This document shows, piece by piece, positions 39,201 to 51,010 of a stretch of DNA of 64,000 bases; position 1 is the first letter of the stretch; each line of letters starts with the position of its first letter. The notes beneath the pieces were generated by a model. It saw only the letters and a list, made by a program, of their open reading frames with translations. It did not search any database and was not told the DNA's origin. The position numbers were made by a program, and so were the translations under genes. This DNA is from Acanthaster planci (taxonomy: Eukaryota; Echinodermata; Asteroidea; Valvatida; Acanthasteridae): assembly GCF_001949145.1 (NCBI RefSeq), contig NW_019091356.1:4553211-4617210 (forward strand). Reading direction: 5' to 3'.

Positions 39201-39587
39201 TGAATAGGTGGGGATGAAGGGCATGAGTGTAACTCCCATGAAAACACTATCAAGATGTCTCGACTTGATGATGTGCTCCAAGATGGCATCCGCGTCTGGG
39301 CAATGCACATCGACGCGCAGGGTTTTGAACCGGCCGTCTTGGCAGGCGCAGAAGAGATTCTAACTAGCTCCAATCCTCCACAGTATCTGCACGTCAGATT
39401 GGGGAGCGTTTACAGCACGGAAGTGATGGAGGTGTCAAGGGGGGTCGTGGAGACCTTGGCTTGGTTAAAGGAGATTGGGTACGGCTTGAGGAATGCTGCT
39501 AACGAACCAATCAGAGACTTGCCTAAGTTTGTGTGGGGCCTAGGCCATGAAGAGAGTTATGTGTTCGGAGTGTTCGGCATGAAGTAA
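36233..39587 (+). CDS. FkbM-family methyltransferase, single-pass membrane protein
   Basis: Exons 36233-36543, 36847-37013, 38699-38911 and 39208-39587 join in phase to 356 residues. Residues 11-30 form a hydrophobic segment after a short basic tail, as in type II Golgi enzymes. A Cys/Pro-rich stretch follows (53-62). The SAM-binding motif YFVDVGAYVGTLSL begins near residue 151, crosses the exon 2/3 junction, and is followed by VIAFEP (173-178). MHIDAQGFEP (263-272) matches the KIDxQGxE motif of the FkbM fold (Methyltransf_21). Characterised FkbM enzymes are mostly SAM-dependent O-methyltransferases. A membrane-anchored animal member might modify a glycan or secreted product, but the substrate cannot be read from the sequence. 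Intron 2 (1.7 kb) holds no recognisable gene. The gene is convergent with CLP1. Confidence 0.9.
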
Positions 39588-40786
39588 TGAACAGCATTCA
39601 ACTGGTCCCTGGTTCGAATCCATGTTATGAATTTAAATGCGAGTCTTAACACAGGTGTAGAGCAGCATCACGCCGTGTGATATGGGGCTCATTGCAAAAA
39701 GAGTAAACTGAAGTCTGCATGCCAGACCACCTGTTTTAACTGCATTAGTAATCTTTGGTAAGACAGTAATTATCCTACTATTTTCTATCCCATCGACGTA
39801 GACAATTACCTAACACTAGCAACTTACGTTGAATTTGTCGTTTATTGACTCCGGAGCAAAATATTCAGTTAAAAAGTATCATAAGACGATATCAGTTTGC
39901 AAAAATCAAAAGCACAGCCAACTTCGAAACTTTCATTGGTGTAAACAAAATAAGAAAGTGGTCTTGTGGTTACAAGTGCCTGAACTGAGCTCTTAAAATG
40001 TGTTAAAAAATCAAATCAAAGAAACTCGCTGTTGGCCTGAAGGTAGTTGCTTGCTTCAGACAGTAAACAAGTTTTAAAATACACATGAGCGGAGTACTGC
40101 CAAAGTTGCCAAACCTGGAAGGCCACTCAAAGGCCACGAAAAAATGAAAACCCGATTTGGACACGTACGTCTTCAACTGTCCTCATCTGAAATTTGAAAT
40201 ATGAATCTTTCAAAAGAAATGTGTCCGTGCCAATGAATAGAAAAAAATTCATATCTATGTTTAAAATCGAAGAAGTAAGTTAACTTCAAAGCCATTCGGC
40301 ATTTGCATATTGTGTTGATGTTCCAATCCTTGGTAGTAGGATTAAAGCTTTCAATGCAACCCATAACGTGGTATCATTTGCTCCTTCCACTTTTTTTCAC
40401 AATTTACAAGTCATTTTTTTAAAGAGTAAGAAATGCCACCTTTAAAAATGGTCTGAAGAATTGAAATTGTACATTGGTGAAGGAAATACAGGAAGTTGAC
40501 TCTTCTTCGTCGCCGACTTTAACTCTGGTTCCAGAATTATTTGGAGGTTTCTACCACATAAGAAGGCTTCGGACTTTGGCTTCTAATCACAACATGAAAT
40601 TTCAAATGCCATGCAGAAAAACCGGCGCCACACTGAGAGGCATTCGTAGAATAATGACATTTTCTGAATCCTGGGTCTGTGAAAAGGTCCTCAATGTTCC
40701 ACTCAAAATAATTCCACATTGGTTCCAGACCAACATGAATCAGTGATGGTCCTCATGAGATGTTCCTTCAAGGAGTAGAAGAGGTT
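39588..40786. other. Convergent 3' flanks of the FkbM gene and CLP1
   Basis: This 1.2-kb interval holds the 3' untranslated regions of both convergent genes. The GGTTCGAATCC at 39612-39622 resembles a tRNA B box, but the FkbM coding end lies where the rest of a tRNA would be, so no tRNA is called. No other feature seen. Confidence 0.6.
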
Positions 40787-43700
40787 TCACTTATGTATGT
40801 CCATGAACTGAACCTCACTGAGAAGCAGGTAACGGCGGGGGAGAGGTCTCGGGGCAGGAGAGAGTACTGTGAAGACTCGACGGTCCATGTCAACATGAGT
40901 GCTGATGGTGTCAAGAAAAACCAACAAATACTGTAATTCAACAGTCAAAACTAAATGTTGGTGTTTGCAGTATGTGGCGGACAGTGGAAAACCCCTCGAT
41001 AATCAGAACAGACAATCCTAGAGTCACCTAGTTGATTTTCTCTCGCGTAAAAACACCAGCCATTTTTCGCCCAATGAAACATTCAAACAAACTGACATGA
41101 AAAGGACCAAATCTCAGTGACCACTTTTTCAAATTTACTGTTGTCAATAGAAACTTGTGAGAAGACACATTACAGACACTTACACACAAATGAAGCCAGC
41201 CACATTTGTCTTCAGGAGATCATCATCTTTGGTCTTCGCCAGACTGACACTGAGCAGGTGGTGAGACAACTCATTACCTAAAAAAAAAACGGACAAATTC
41301 CTTACGTTTAAATTCAAGAAAAAACAAGTCTCCGGAGAGATGATATTCTTGTGATGCTACCACTTTATAAGCATTTTAACATCAACAGCTACAAATCTTT
41401 CCTGATAAATTAGTCAATTATGGTTCATTTGGCCAAAAAAATTGGTAAAAGACAAAGGTTCTAATACTTACTCGGTTGGACTGCAACCATCTTAGTCTGG
41501 TTATCCTCTGGGGTCATGCCGAGAGGAAGACAAGAATTAGGGACTGCTGGAGCTGAAGAATAAGTGACAAAGTCAATCCAAATCAAAATGAGATTTTTAG
41601 ACAGATCAAAAATATCCTTGCATCAACTCCAATTTGCTGCTTTATACAGAAAGAGTAAGAAAAAAGTAGAACCCTACCTCCAATTTTGAATATTTCGACA
41701 TCGGAGAACCTGACCTCAAAAGAGTGTGGATAGAAGCAGTTTTCAAATCCATAGAAGTATTCCCGAACTCTGCTGTCTCGTGCAGCCACACGGAATGCTC
41801 TTGTTCTTTCAACAACCTGCGTATGAGATAACATTCGACAGGAAATTATTATCTTTGTTGATAGCATATTGACAGTTATTCTATGGTTATAAACTGAGGA
41901 TTTGTTGGAACAGATCAAAGGTGCTGGGGATTACACATCTGGCAAAATACAAGCATGGAGAAGAAAATGTGGAAATGGAAGGACATGACATGATGGAGGG
42001 AACCAGCTACTGCAACTAAACTGAGTGGCATTCCAACCTAAAGTTCACTTGCTGAATAAAATGAGTCACTCACCCCTCCTGACTTTTGTTGCAGCACCAC
42101 TTTGACAAATGGAGGCATATCTCGTACTAACTCATTGTATAGTCTTTCTTGATCCAGCACGATAATAACATCAACTACACGAAAAAAATTAGAAAACAGT
42201 TGCCACAACTGCAAGGTATGAAGAAAAGTACAAGAGAAAGGGTACAAGGGCAGATGTAATGCATGAAATGTGTAGTTTAAACATAAGTGCTGCACTCATT
42301 TCCTAAAGAAACATAACTATTTTAATTTCTGGATGATCACTTGCATGTTGAAGAGGAACTAACCTTCAAATGCTTTTGCTGCGTGTGTAATGCATTTATA
42401 GCCATCCCCTTTGATCCAACCGCAGGTGTTGATGATGCAGCCACTGACACTGGCTGCAAGAGAAGAGCAATGAGGTCAAAGGTCATGTAGGTTAAAGTGC
42501 AATAAGAACCAAGGTCATCTTAGGTTGTTAGATTAGAAGGGGTACAGAACCAAAGTATGTCAGACGGAAAGATAAGTGAACCAACCAACAGATTTGGGAA
42601 GATTTAGGAATGAAAAGAGACATCCACAAAATATCCTGTGGAGGGTTTGCATTAATGACGGTAATATAGGTGTACAGTGACGTTTTAGGCTTTCATTAGT
42701 TAACAACACAAAAGCTCCCTCTCTAAAGAAAAACATGCCGATGTTAAATAATTCAAATTCTATATATCTTGAAGTTTGGCGTCCAAAGTCCTGAAATCCA
42801 GAAATTTCAAAGTCCCCAAATCCAAAAAATCCTAAGAAATCACCCAGCTGATAGAAACAGTAGCTAACTCCTTGCAAAGTACTCTAAGGATACCTCTCTG
42901 ATTGGCCACGCATCGTCTGTTGAAGACCTCTGCCATATTCGATACCAGTAAAGTATAAAGCTTGAGATTTGCTCCTGGTGACAATGCTCCAAAATGATAC
43001 ACTAGGGGACCAGCCAATGAGAATCCTTCTTCTACATCTGCTGGCCGCTCAATTAGTAAGGCACCAACGGTTCCTGGAACAGAAATGACGCCCTTACGGA
43101 GAAAAATAATGTTAATGGTACTATTGTCTAAGCAAGGCTTTAAGCAACAACTTTCAAATGATTCTTTCCATGTACGCTTGAATATAGCGCCTGCCATGTT
43201 TATTCTTGTATATTCAAAATTTTGGATACGATAAGAAATGACAGGATGTACCTGACCGACGTCAATGTCTACAAATGTTGGTCTTCTTCCAACTCGGACT
43301 GCGTAGTTGAGTAGTAGGCGGCAAACTGTACTTTTGCCAACATCGGTGGGCCCAACGACCATCACCTGCAATATCATCATGGAAAACAAGAACAGAAACA
43401 GTCAGGAAGTAAAACAGAAGCAACTGCAATGCTGCCCCTCCCACCAAAAGGTTACTCTTTTTCACATCCATAACGTTAAGTTACCGTTTTATCCAAAACT
43501 ACCTGGCACATTGGATACTAAATTGACTACATTATAAGAAGTCTGGAGAGGTAGAATCACAGGCTTTTATGACTAATGGGAACATACCATACAAAGGACT
43601 TTTCTTAAAAACTAACTGCTACTGTTGTCTCATTTCTTCTTCCAGAAAAATTTGGAAGAACAAAAAAGTTTTACCTTTGGCCCTCTAGTGCCCTCCTGCT

Positions 43701-46700
43701 CAGCCTGCTGCCTCATCTGCTCCAAGGCTGCATGGGTGTTGAGGTATGTCGTCATGGGGGTGTCTCTAGAGATGTAGGCTACCTCTGTCTTACCCTTCAG
43801 GTGCAGACGGAAGGTCAAGGAAAGACGTTACTGGGATGTTTTAGAATTATCAAAGAATAATGGGTCCGTAGATGAAACATCTGCTTAATACTTTCTGAAC
43901 TGCTGTTGGCAAGCAACAAACCTTGTAAAAATATATCAAAACCTTAATAAATCCAGAAACAATGATTTCTCTTCCATCTGGGCTCATTTTCCATCCCTTC
44001 AATCTTTCATGCCAACTTCCGTAATTTTATTACATTGTTTGCAGAAAAAAGAGTCTGTTTTGGACTAAACTCCATTCCTGTTTCCAGTATTCACATAAGG
44101 TACTGGCAAGTTAGGCAGCTTGAGAGGCAAATATTCAGGGAGGTATGCCATTAACAGCAGCTTCCCGACCCATTTAGACCCTACTCACCTGGAATCCATT
44201 TTGATCTTATGCCCTAAATCTGTTTTACATATTGCAAACTATCGATTAGGATGGCACCGGACTGTTTTATACTTCCATGCATTCCAAGCCTCCCTTTCAA
44301 AAATGTTTAGAATCTGGCAAGGTACAATTCTATGTGTTTATTCATGAATTTGAAATTATTCATCAGAGTAGACAGGTGGACATTGGTCATGAAATTTCAT
44401 TTTATTGCTTCATTTGTACTCTCAACATTCAAAAATGAAGAGTTAACCTCGTTTTCAAATTCAATATGGCCAGCCCCATGAATAAAGTCTATCAGAGATC
44501 ATCTGAACATGAGACTTTTGATTCCTGTCTTAGTGACAAAAGGATATATTCAAGGAGCAGCCGTGCCATGTGTAGACGGCCACCTTTGCTAATGAGGTGA
44601 ATTTGTAGACACGACTCTTCAGCAATTCTGTTCCAAAAACCTCAGCTAGTCCTTCTTTTAACTAAAGAAACATAAAACGAAAGAAAAGTTACAATTTAAC
44701 ACAAAATATTACTGATTCTGTAACAACCTCAAATGAAGAACATTTCATTTGCCACACCTAAGAAAAATTTCAGTAGTTATAACACCATCACTATACTATC
44801 AACTTCAGGTTTCTATTGTTTATTTTTAAAAATCTACTTTTGGAGTTAAACAGTGATCAATTAATTAAACCTACCCTTAGTTCCACAAGTTCATCTTTTT
44901 CCACTTCAAACCTCAACTCTGAGTCTTTTTCAAGTTTATATTCTTTTTCTCCATGTTGACTCTGGGAAAAAAGCACAACACACATCTGAAATACAAAGGA
45001 ATGTTGATGTTTGAATTATCAATGTAACACTGCAATATCACACAGCATCCCATCTGCCTCCACCTGACTCCAGGCCAGGTGGTGGCGAGTCATGCATAAA
45101 CATTGACTTTGTGTCCACTGAACAAACACTACACACCCATACAGTGTCCTGCTCCATTGAAATACCGCAAGGAGTGTGTCAATCATACTGTAAAGTATAC
45201 ATATTCATAGCTTGTGCATTATTCATAAGATGGCATGATTTCCCTTTTTCTCAATTGTAAATGTAAGGATTTGACCTTTCCTCCTGATTTCGAAGACAAA
45301 TTACAATTGATTTTGTACAAAAAACAACATACATTTTGTTTTAAGCATAAAATGCTAAAAACTACAAAAAGTTTTGAAGGAATACAGGTATAAATCAGAT
45401 CCTTAATTTTAGCAACTGTGAAGAGATGAATACCAATTTTGAAGTGGTCTCAAAGTTCCATTTATTGCACACCTCCTCAGTAGGAATATCACTGACCTGC
45501 AAACTCCACAGGAGTTGCAGTTAGTGCATGATGAGTTGACTTGTATGAATCTAATGATTAATACAGTCTGGGGGCAGGGCCGTCCGAACCCTAAACCCAA
45601 ACTCTGATCTCTACCCAGCTGAAGAGGTTCCTTGAAGAAACTGAAACCAGGAGATCGGGAATGAGGGACATTGACAGATTGTGGAAGACTAAATGTTCCA
45701 AATATGTGACTTGTGGGTTAGTACGCAACAGAACTTGAAGCCATAACTACAGTAATGCAAGCACTGATGATGTCTTACACCAACTGGTTATTTGCTGACA
45801 TGTGTTGAACTCATTTGCATCAGAATCAATTAATTTGGACGAGAAATAACAAATCAAATGTAATTTGGTACTAAATTTCATTCTGGAATATATGGAAAAT
45901 GTAGTGGAGCTCCACTGATTCATTATTTTCCGTTAACCTGTGCTTTTAAGACTCTTCTCTGAAAAGCTCAATAAAATTCAAAACTAATTAATTATTCAGT
46001 AGTACGTTTTTGGCTGGTTTACGGTCCAGATATGCTTAGCTGTACCAGCCGTGTGTGTCCTCCAGAACCAAAGAGAATAGAAAAAGGAAGATTTGACCAA
46101 AACTTGAAAGGAAAATATTGAAAGAAAAAATTAAATGTACCACTCTGACCATAGCATCAACCCACAATCACGCGAACTGCACACATCTCCCTATTTGGCT
46201 GACTACGTGACTCACTTCATCACATAGCATTATCACTGATGTCACTCACGTTAACACATTAACTGCCGGTTACTTGTAGTCACAGGTGTACCCAATTCTG
46301 CCACTAAGTACGAGTATACTCAGAGGAAATGAAAGGCCATTGTAATGTAAATTGTATACATTGGCATCACCGAAAAACACAAAAAATATGCCGCTGGCAG
46401 TATTGAACCATGTCTCGCTCTCACAGTCGCCATCTTTAAAATAAGGTCTTTGAACATTACCTCACTTGACCCCTCATCGTCTCGACGGCTGTTCCATGTC
46501 AAGGCATATCTAATACATGGACTGAGCGATAAGATAGGCCTACTACATGTACCAATGGGCTCTTCCAAAACTTGGGCAGCAGTTTAGATATGTCTTGACA
46601 TGGAACAGCCGCTTGAATGGGTGAAGGCAAAAAGACTGGAAAATACCAGAACAACGTGAGCGAAATCATTTAATAAACGAAGTGGCTATTGTTACGGCAG

Positions 46701-47333
46701 CCGTAACGCACCTCCCATTTTCTATCATTACGACACTGAATTGCAGAGGTGTGATGACGTAGCTGATCATAACAACGGTTTATATAATTTTAAAATTACC
46801 TGTTTATGTTTTATACAATTGTTTTTTTTTTTGTTCGTTTCTAATTATATAGGCCTAAGCAGGAATCTTTTTTCTTTTCTCATTGGAGGCTTTGGAGGAT
46901 TTTTTGTTAAGGGAAAACAAGTCCGAAATCTGCACTAAGTTGGTGCGCTTGTGCAGTTGCAGTGCCGTAATGATAGAAAATGGGAGATACGTTACGGCTG
47001 CCGTAACAATAGCCACAGCGTTCAATAAATGGCGCTAAGAAAGCAGAGAGGCTAAGGATCATTTCTGTGTGCAAAAATATTGTGCCTACGATTATAAGAG
47101 GGTGCGCCGAACCTTTTCACCACGCCGACACTCAAATTGTGTATACAGATGTGTAGCTAAGCATGGATTCCTCCATGGGCTAAGGATGGAGCGGGAGTGA
47201 GAGTCTGTGCCACAGGCTATCGTCAGTGCTGGCATTTAACATTTATAAATTAATGCGAAAGGGTCATTATTACTCTTACATCATCTTGTGAACCTCCGGG
47301 CTCTGAACCACTTGCTTCAGCAGCGGTAGCCAT
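40787..47333 (-). CDS. CLP1: CLP1, polyribonucleotide 5'-hydroxyl kinase, 12 exons
   Basis: Minus-strand exons: 47333-47280, 44961-44875, 44661-44548, 43800-43675, 43365-43252, 43092-42894, 42453-42364, 42174-42074, 41816-41678, 41552-41472, 41277-41184, 40901-40787. All phases join, giving 437 residues (human 425). The Walker A loop GPTDVGKST is at 132-140. Further matches to human CLP1 include [51 protein letters not shown] and [12 protein letters not shown], in order. CLP1 phosphorylates RNA 5'-OH ends, belongs to pre-mRNA cleavage factor II, and associates with the tRNA-splicing endonuclease in the nucleus. Intron 3 is a U12-type AT-AC intron (43801-44547). Intron 1 (2.3 kb) carries two MITEs. 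The N-terminal 18 residues are low-complexity and less certain than the rest. Confidence 0.96.
43801..44547 (-). other. U12-type AT-AC intron (CLP1 intron 3)
   Basis: On the minus strand the intron begins ATATCCTTTTG, a full match to the minor-spliceosome 5' site ATATCCTTT. Near its end is TTCCTTGAC, matching the U12 branch consensus TTCCTTRAC (branch A at 43815). The intron ends in GCAC, 14 nt downstream of the branch A. Only this AT-AC junction restores the frame. It joins CSLN to LKGKTEVAY, in line with human CSVQ-LSGRTEVAY. No GT-AG alternative gives this protein. Confidence 0.93.
46486..46611. mobile_element. 126-bp MITE with 28-bp inverted ends
   Basis: The arms at 46486-46513 and 46584-46611 differ at one position; each begins CGGCTGTTCCATGTCAAG. 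The interior is 70 bp with no ORF and contains one TAGGCCTA. It lies in intron 1 of CLP1. Confidence 0.88.
46682..47016. mobile_element. 335-bp MITE whose ends each contain a palindrome
   Basis: Inverted ends of about 60 bp start GTGGCTATTGTTACGG. The outer 27 bp are perfectly complementary, and the match continues with few changes through CTCCCATTTTCTATCATTACG. Inside each arm lies a self-complementary 17-mer, GTTACGGCAGCCGTAAC (46691-46707 and 46991-47007). The T-rich interior has no gene. Located in intron 1 of CLP1. Confidence 0.88.
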
Positions 47334-48821
47334 TTCAAATTTGCTTCAGCAATTTCCGTCTATTTCTAACGAGATCCCTAGACCAGACGCAGAAACTTTC
47401 GTGTGCACGGTGCTCAAGCAATCGAATGCAGGCACCCGGATCCCTCACCATGTGCCGTTGCGACTGCCACCGATGTTCGTTGCTTTATCACCAAACACTC
47501 ATACTAAAACTATCACCAGTTTTCAGTATCTATGAATCGGTGTTCAGCAATGACTCAAATACTGAAATCACCGCAGATATTCTGAAATGTCTTGGTTTGG
47601 GCATGTTTTGGATACTTAATTCCGAAGGAAAATAAGGACGCACACACAAATTACGAGTACGCTGTACATGTACACATGTACATGTACAGTACGAGGACTG
47701 TACTGTACATACGTTGCGCGCGCGTCTGCTGAACTCGCACCAGACTAAATGCTGTCCCAATTGCGAATGGGGCATTATTCAAAGATAATTCAAATTCAAA
47801 AACGACATTTATTTCCATACTTTTATTAACGTACGAATAAAAGAAAACAGCTAAAATAAATACGAACCATAAATACAATGAAATAAAATAAGAGAAAATA
47901 GAGAAAACTTTAACAGATAGTATGGGGCTGTTCATATAATCAGTCCATGGAGCTGTAAAAAAAGGATAGCTCCATGATCAGACAATAGGGGAAGGCGTCA
48001 TACTGAAAAATTCTCCATCAGTTCCCTCCATGCCAATATTTTGTTCATAATTTTCAAAATGATGCACAGGGAGCCGTCATAGGAGATAAGAACAAACTAC
48101 TTCTACCATGAAATAATGCTGGATTGCATTTCTTATTATTTTTGTCGACCAAAAGTTTCTGAAGCAAACTTGTGGATAAAAAGGCCTAAATCTATTTTCA
48201 TGGAATGGATATTGGGAGCATGCATTAAATATGTTTTTTTTAATTATGCTTGTTTATTCGTTTATTCCATGTTTTACTGACGTGTTTTTAATACCATTTT
48301 TACACTCAATTTGGAAATATAAAATTGATAAATTACTATGTAATAACTTATAAATTTCCCCCAAATATATTTTTTCCAACATCAGAAAAACGAAGAACAA
48401 GAACATCCAGAAAATACACTTTAATTTAACGAAGAGTCTGTTTTCTTTTCCTCTTTAAAGTCTAAATCCATGATACGGCACAATTCGTAAAGTGGATGTT
48501 GAATTTTTGGGGGGCCACTATATTTTTCTTCTCAGGGAATGAATATGTCAGATTAAAGGAGGGACCAAGTAAAGTCGAACTTTCTTCGGGATTTTCTCTT
48601 TGTCAGTCCTAAAATTTCTTAAAGAAAATAATGGAAGTAGATTGAAATTAACTGATTTGTATGAGCTTTTAGTTCTGGGGATTTACTCCGGAAACATGAT
48701 TTTTAAGTTCCCAAATAAAGCAATCAAGAAGCCGCTTCCCTGCACAGGAATGGTATTGCCTGAGTTACAAATGCAATGGCACGTCGAGAAATTTCGGTGC
48801 CGAATTTCCCCGGCAACTGGC
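47334..48821. other. CLP1-DNAJB6 divergent intergenic region
   Basis: The 5' flank of CLP1 lies at the left edge. A nested run of TGTACATGTA palindromes lies at 47659-47700, followed by a GCGCGCGC block at 47717-47724. Between 47.8 and 48.6 kb the DNA is AT-rich with no gene. I cannot tell whether the two genes share a promoter near 47.3-47.7 kb. Confidence 0.5.
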
Positions 48822-48925
48822 TATAAAAACTGCCGTTTCGCAACTTCTGTAGATGACGGAAGTAAATAAGTTTCTAATTAAACAAGTTGTACAAGTTTCG
48901 CCGTAAGTTTGTTGCACCTAAACAG
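48822..48925 (+). promoter_or_regulatory. Possible TATA box and non-coding first exon of the DNAJB6-like gene
   Basis: TATAAAAA starts at 48822, and a strong donor AACAG|GTAAGA ends a possible exon at 48925. The DNAJB6 start codon lies 67 bp after a strong acceptor (TTCCTTCTCACAG, ending 50943), so an upstream non-coding exon must exist. This pairing is the best candidate I see. A second donor (GTAAGT at 48903) is also possible. Confidence 0.35.
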
Positions 48926-51010
48926 GTAAGAAATGCTGACAGTCTGTAAAAATAGTGAGAGTTTAAACGGGGTTTACATGTCGTATTTTTATTTATTTGT
49001 TGAGGCACAGCACAAAAGCCCAAGGCACCGACACGGTATGCCGTCGCATTCTTGGCAATCCTTTTGCCGTTTCTCCGGTCGCAAACAGTGTGCGATCTGG
49101 GTTCAATATCTAGCTTACCATCTGTGCTGTACAATCAAAGTGGAATAAAACACTTGCATGTAAATGGGATTAACGAAACAGTTGATGTTTTTCAAGGTTA
49201 TGCCGTCTGCAGTTTGCAGAAATGTAAAAAATGTACCCGAGTGTTCACTGTAGGCCCATGGAGTTGGCGCGTCAATCGGAAGGAAAAGTGTACGTGTGTG
49301 ACGTGCTTGCTGTAGGCCTACAATGTATAGATTCAGTCAACCGTCGTCGATCGTCTATACATCATGGCATGCATTCTAAACTAGGCCTATAGTATGTTGT
49401 AATTGTTACGTTTTTTTCAAATTACTGAAAGAAACTCATATTGTGTTCTGCTTTCTGTTTCTGTTTTAATGCATGGCGATTAGCTTCCAATATTCATGTA
49501 TATACATGTATCTAAGTCACATCATCTCAAGGTAGTGTCTTCCTGAGGCATTCTTCACAAACAAAGCAACATTGTGACACTAACAAGGGGATATTTATAT
49601 TGTCACAGAGGTATAGAGACTGTGAGTTGAACTGTGAAGGTTGAGAAAACGTTAGATGGGTCTTGTGGCAGTTAATTTCAGAATTCCATTTCTACAGCGT
49701 GGTGTGTGTACGTGCATTTTGAGTCGTCAGACAATGCGCTCACATCACTTCAGTTTTTACTGCGTGAAGTCAGACATCATTTTTTTGAATGGAATTTGGG
49801 GAAAAGTAAAGTCAGTCTTACGCTCATTTATCACAGAATTTATTGTTTGTTGTATTCAACTATTTTGAAATGAGTCAAACTTGTGCATGAGCTTTAGAAT
49901 GTAATTTGTAAACATTCAAGTCAAACAGATGTGATTTGACAAGGTTTTGAAGAATCTGTCCAAATTAAGAAAAGCAGGATTTTAAATGCATATGAATAAC
50001 TTGAAGCTATAGCATACATGTAGCTTTCTGTTCAAAAGAAGATTAGATTATTGTTTAAAAGTACCGATGAAAATTAGCAGGCAAGTACAACATCATACTC
50101 GCACATCCATGTACAGGTGAAGTCACCTGATACCTTTCAGATTTCATATTTGGCTACTTTCACCAATTTCCTTGAATGCATTAATGCTATAGTAGTACAG
50201 TTGCAGTATTTTTAGAATAGATGGAATATTTGTTTTGCTTTAACTCTTTGAGGTCCATAAAGTTTCAGTGCCTGGAGGTTGGATTTTTGCAGATTCAGTG
50301 CATGAGCTGTACATGTATTTGTGTGTCTGATGCCCTAATTTGGTTGCAGCCAGTGGAAAAATTTGTTAGTGCATTAGTTCACAGCGTTGGATCAAAATAG
50401 TGCCTGTAAATATTCTTGCGCCTGTACCATAGACCTGTACAGTGTACGTCATTACCAGAGCATTAAATTGCTTTGCAAAATGAAGCCTGCTGGGTGCATC
50501 TATGTTTGTGCACAGACCTATGGATATCCTGAAACCTTGTATGGGTTTTGTTTATGTACATCTTTGTATTGTAAAAGTTGCATTTTGCGATTTGTATGCA
50601 TAAAATGTAAGCCTATATACACTGCAGGTACTAAATTACATGTGAATGACAGAAAAATGGGTTGTATTGTATTTGTCAATGTTTGACTGGTGTGCTGCAT
50701 TTACAGTACATAATTTATTATTTGTTCCATCTTATTTTATGATCTTCTGCAAGAACTCGGTGTGCCAGATTTTATTGGAATGTTGCTCGCAAATGGCTTA
50801 TTCCAAATGTCTGTGCCACAGAGATGTCAATAATTCTGTGCATGGAGAAGAATGAATTACATGTATCACTTTGAGTAATTTAATATACATTGTACATGTA
50901 CTCTGGTCTCCCAAAGTCTAATGATTTGATTTCCTTCTCACAGGTGACTACAGGCTTTCCAATAAGTACATCTAAATATTGAGCCATCAGCAGACAGATT
51001 AGGTGTCATC

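Noticed and set aside
39605-39625. tRNA-like B box GGTTCGAATCC
   Set aside because: No cloverleaf can be drawn around it; the upstream sequence is the FkbM coding end and no A box is at the right distance.
42832-43251. Continuous 185-codon frame across CLP1 exons 5 and 6
   Set aside because: The part between 43093 and 43251 is an intron that happens to stay open; it does not match CLP1, and removing it restores [10 protein letters not shown].
44519-44548. GT donor at TTTT|GTCACT for CLP1 exon 3
   Set aside because: It breaks the frame and the [13 protein letters not shown] match; the AT-AC site 11 nt upstream fits exactly.
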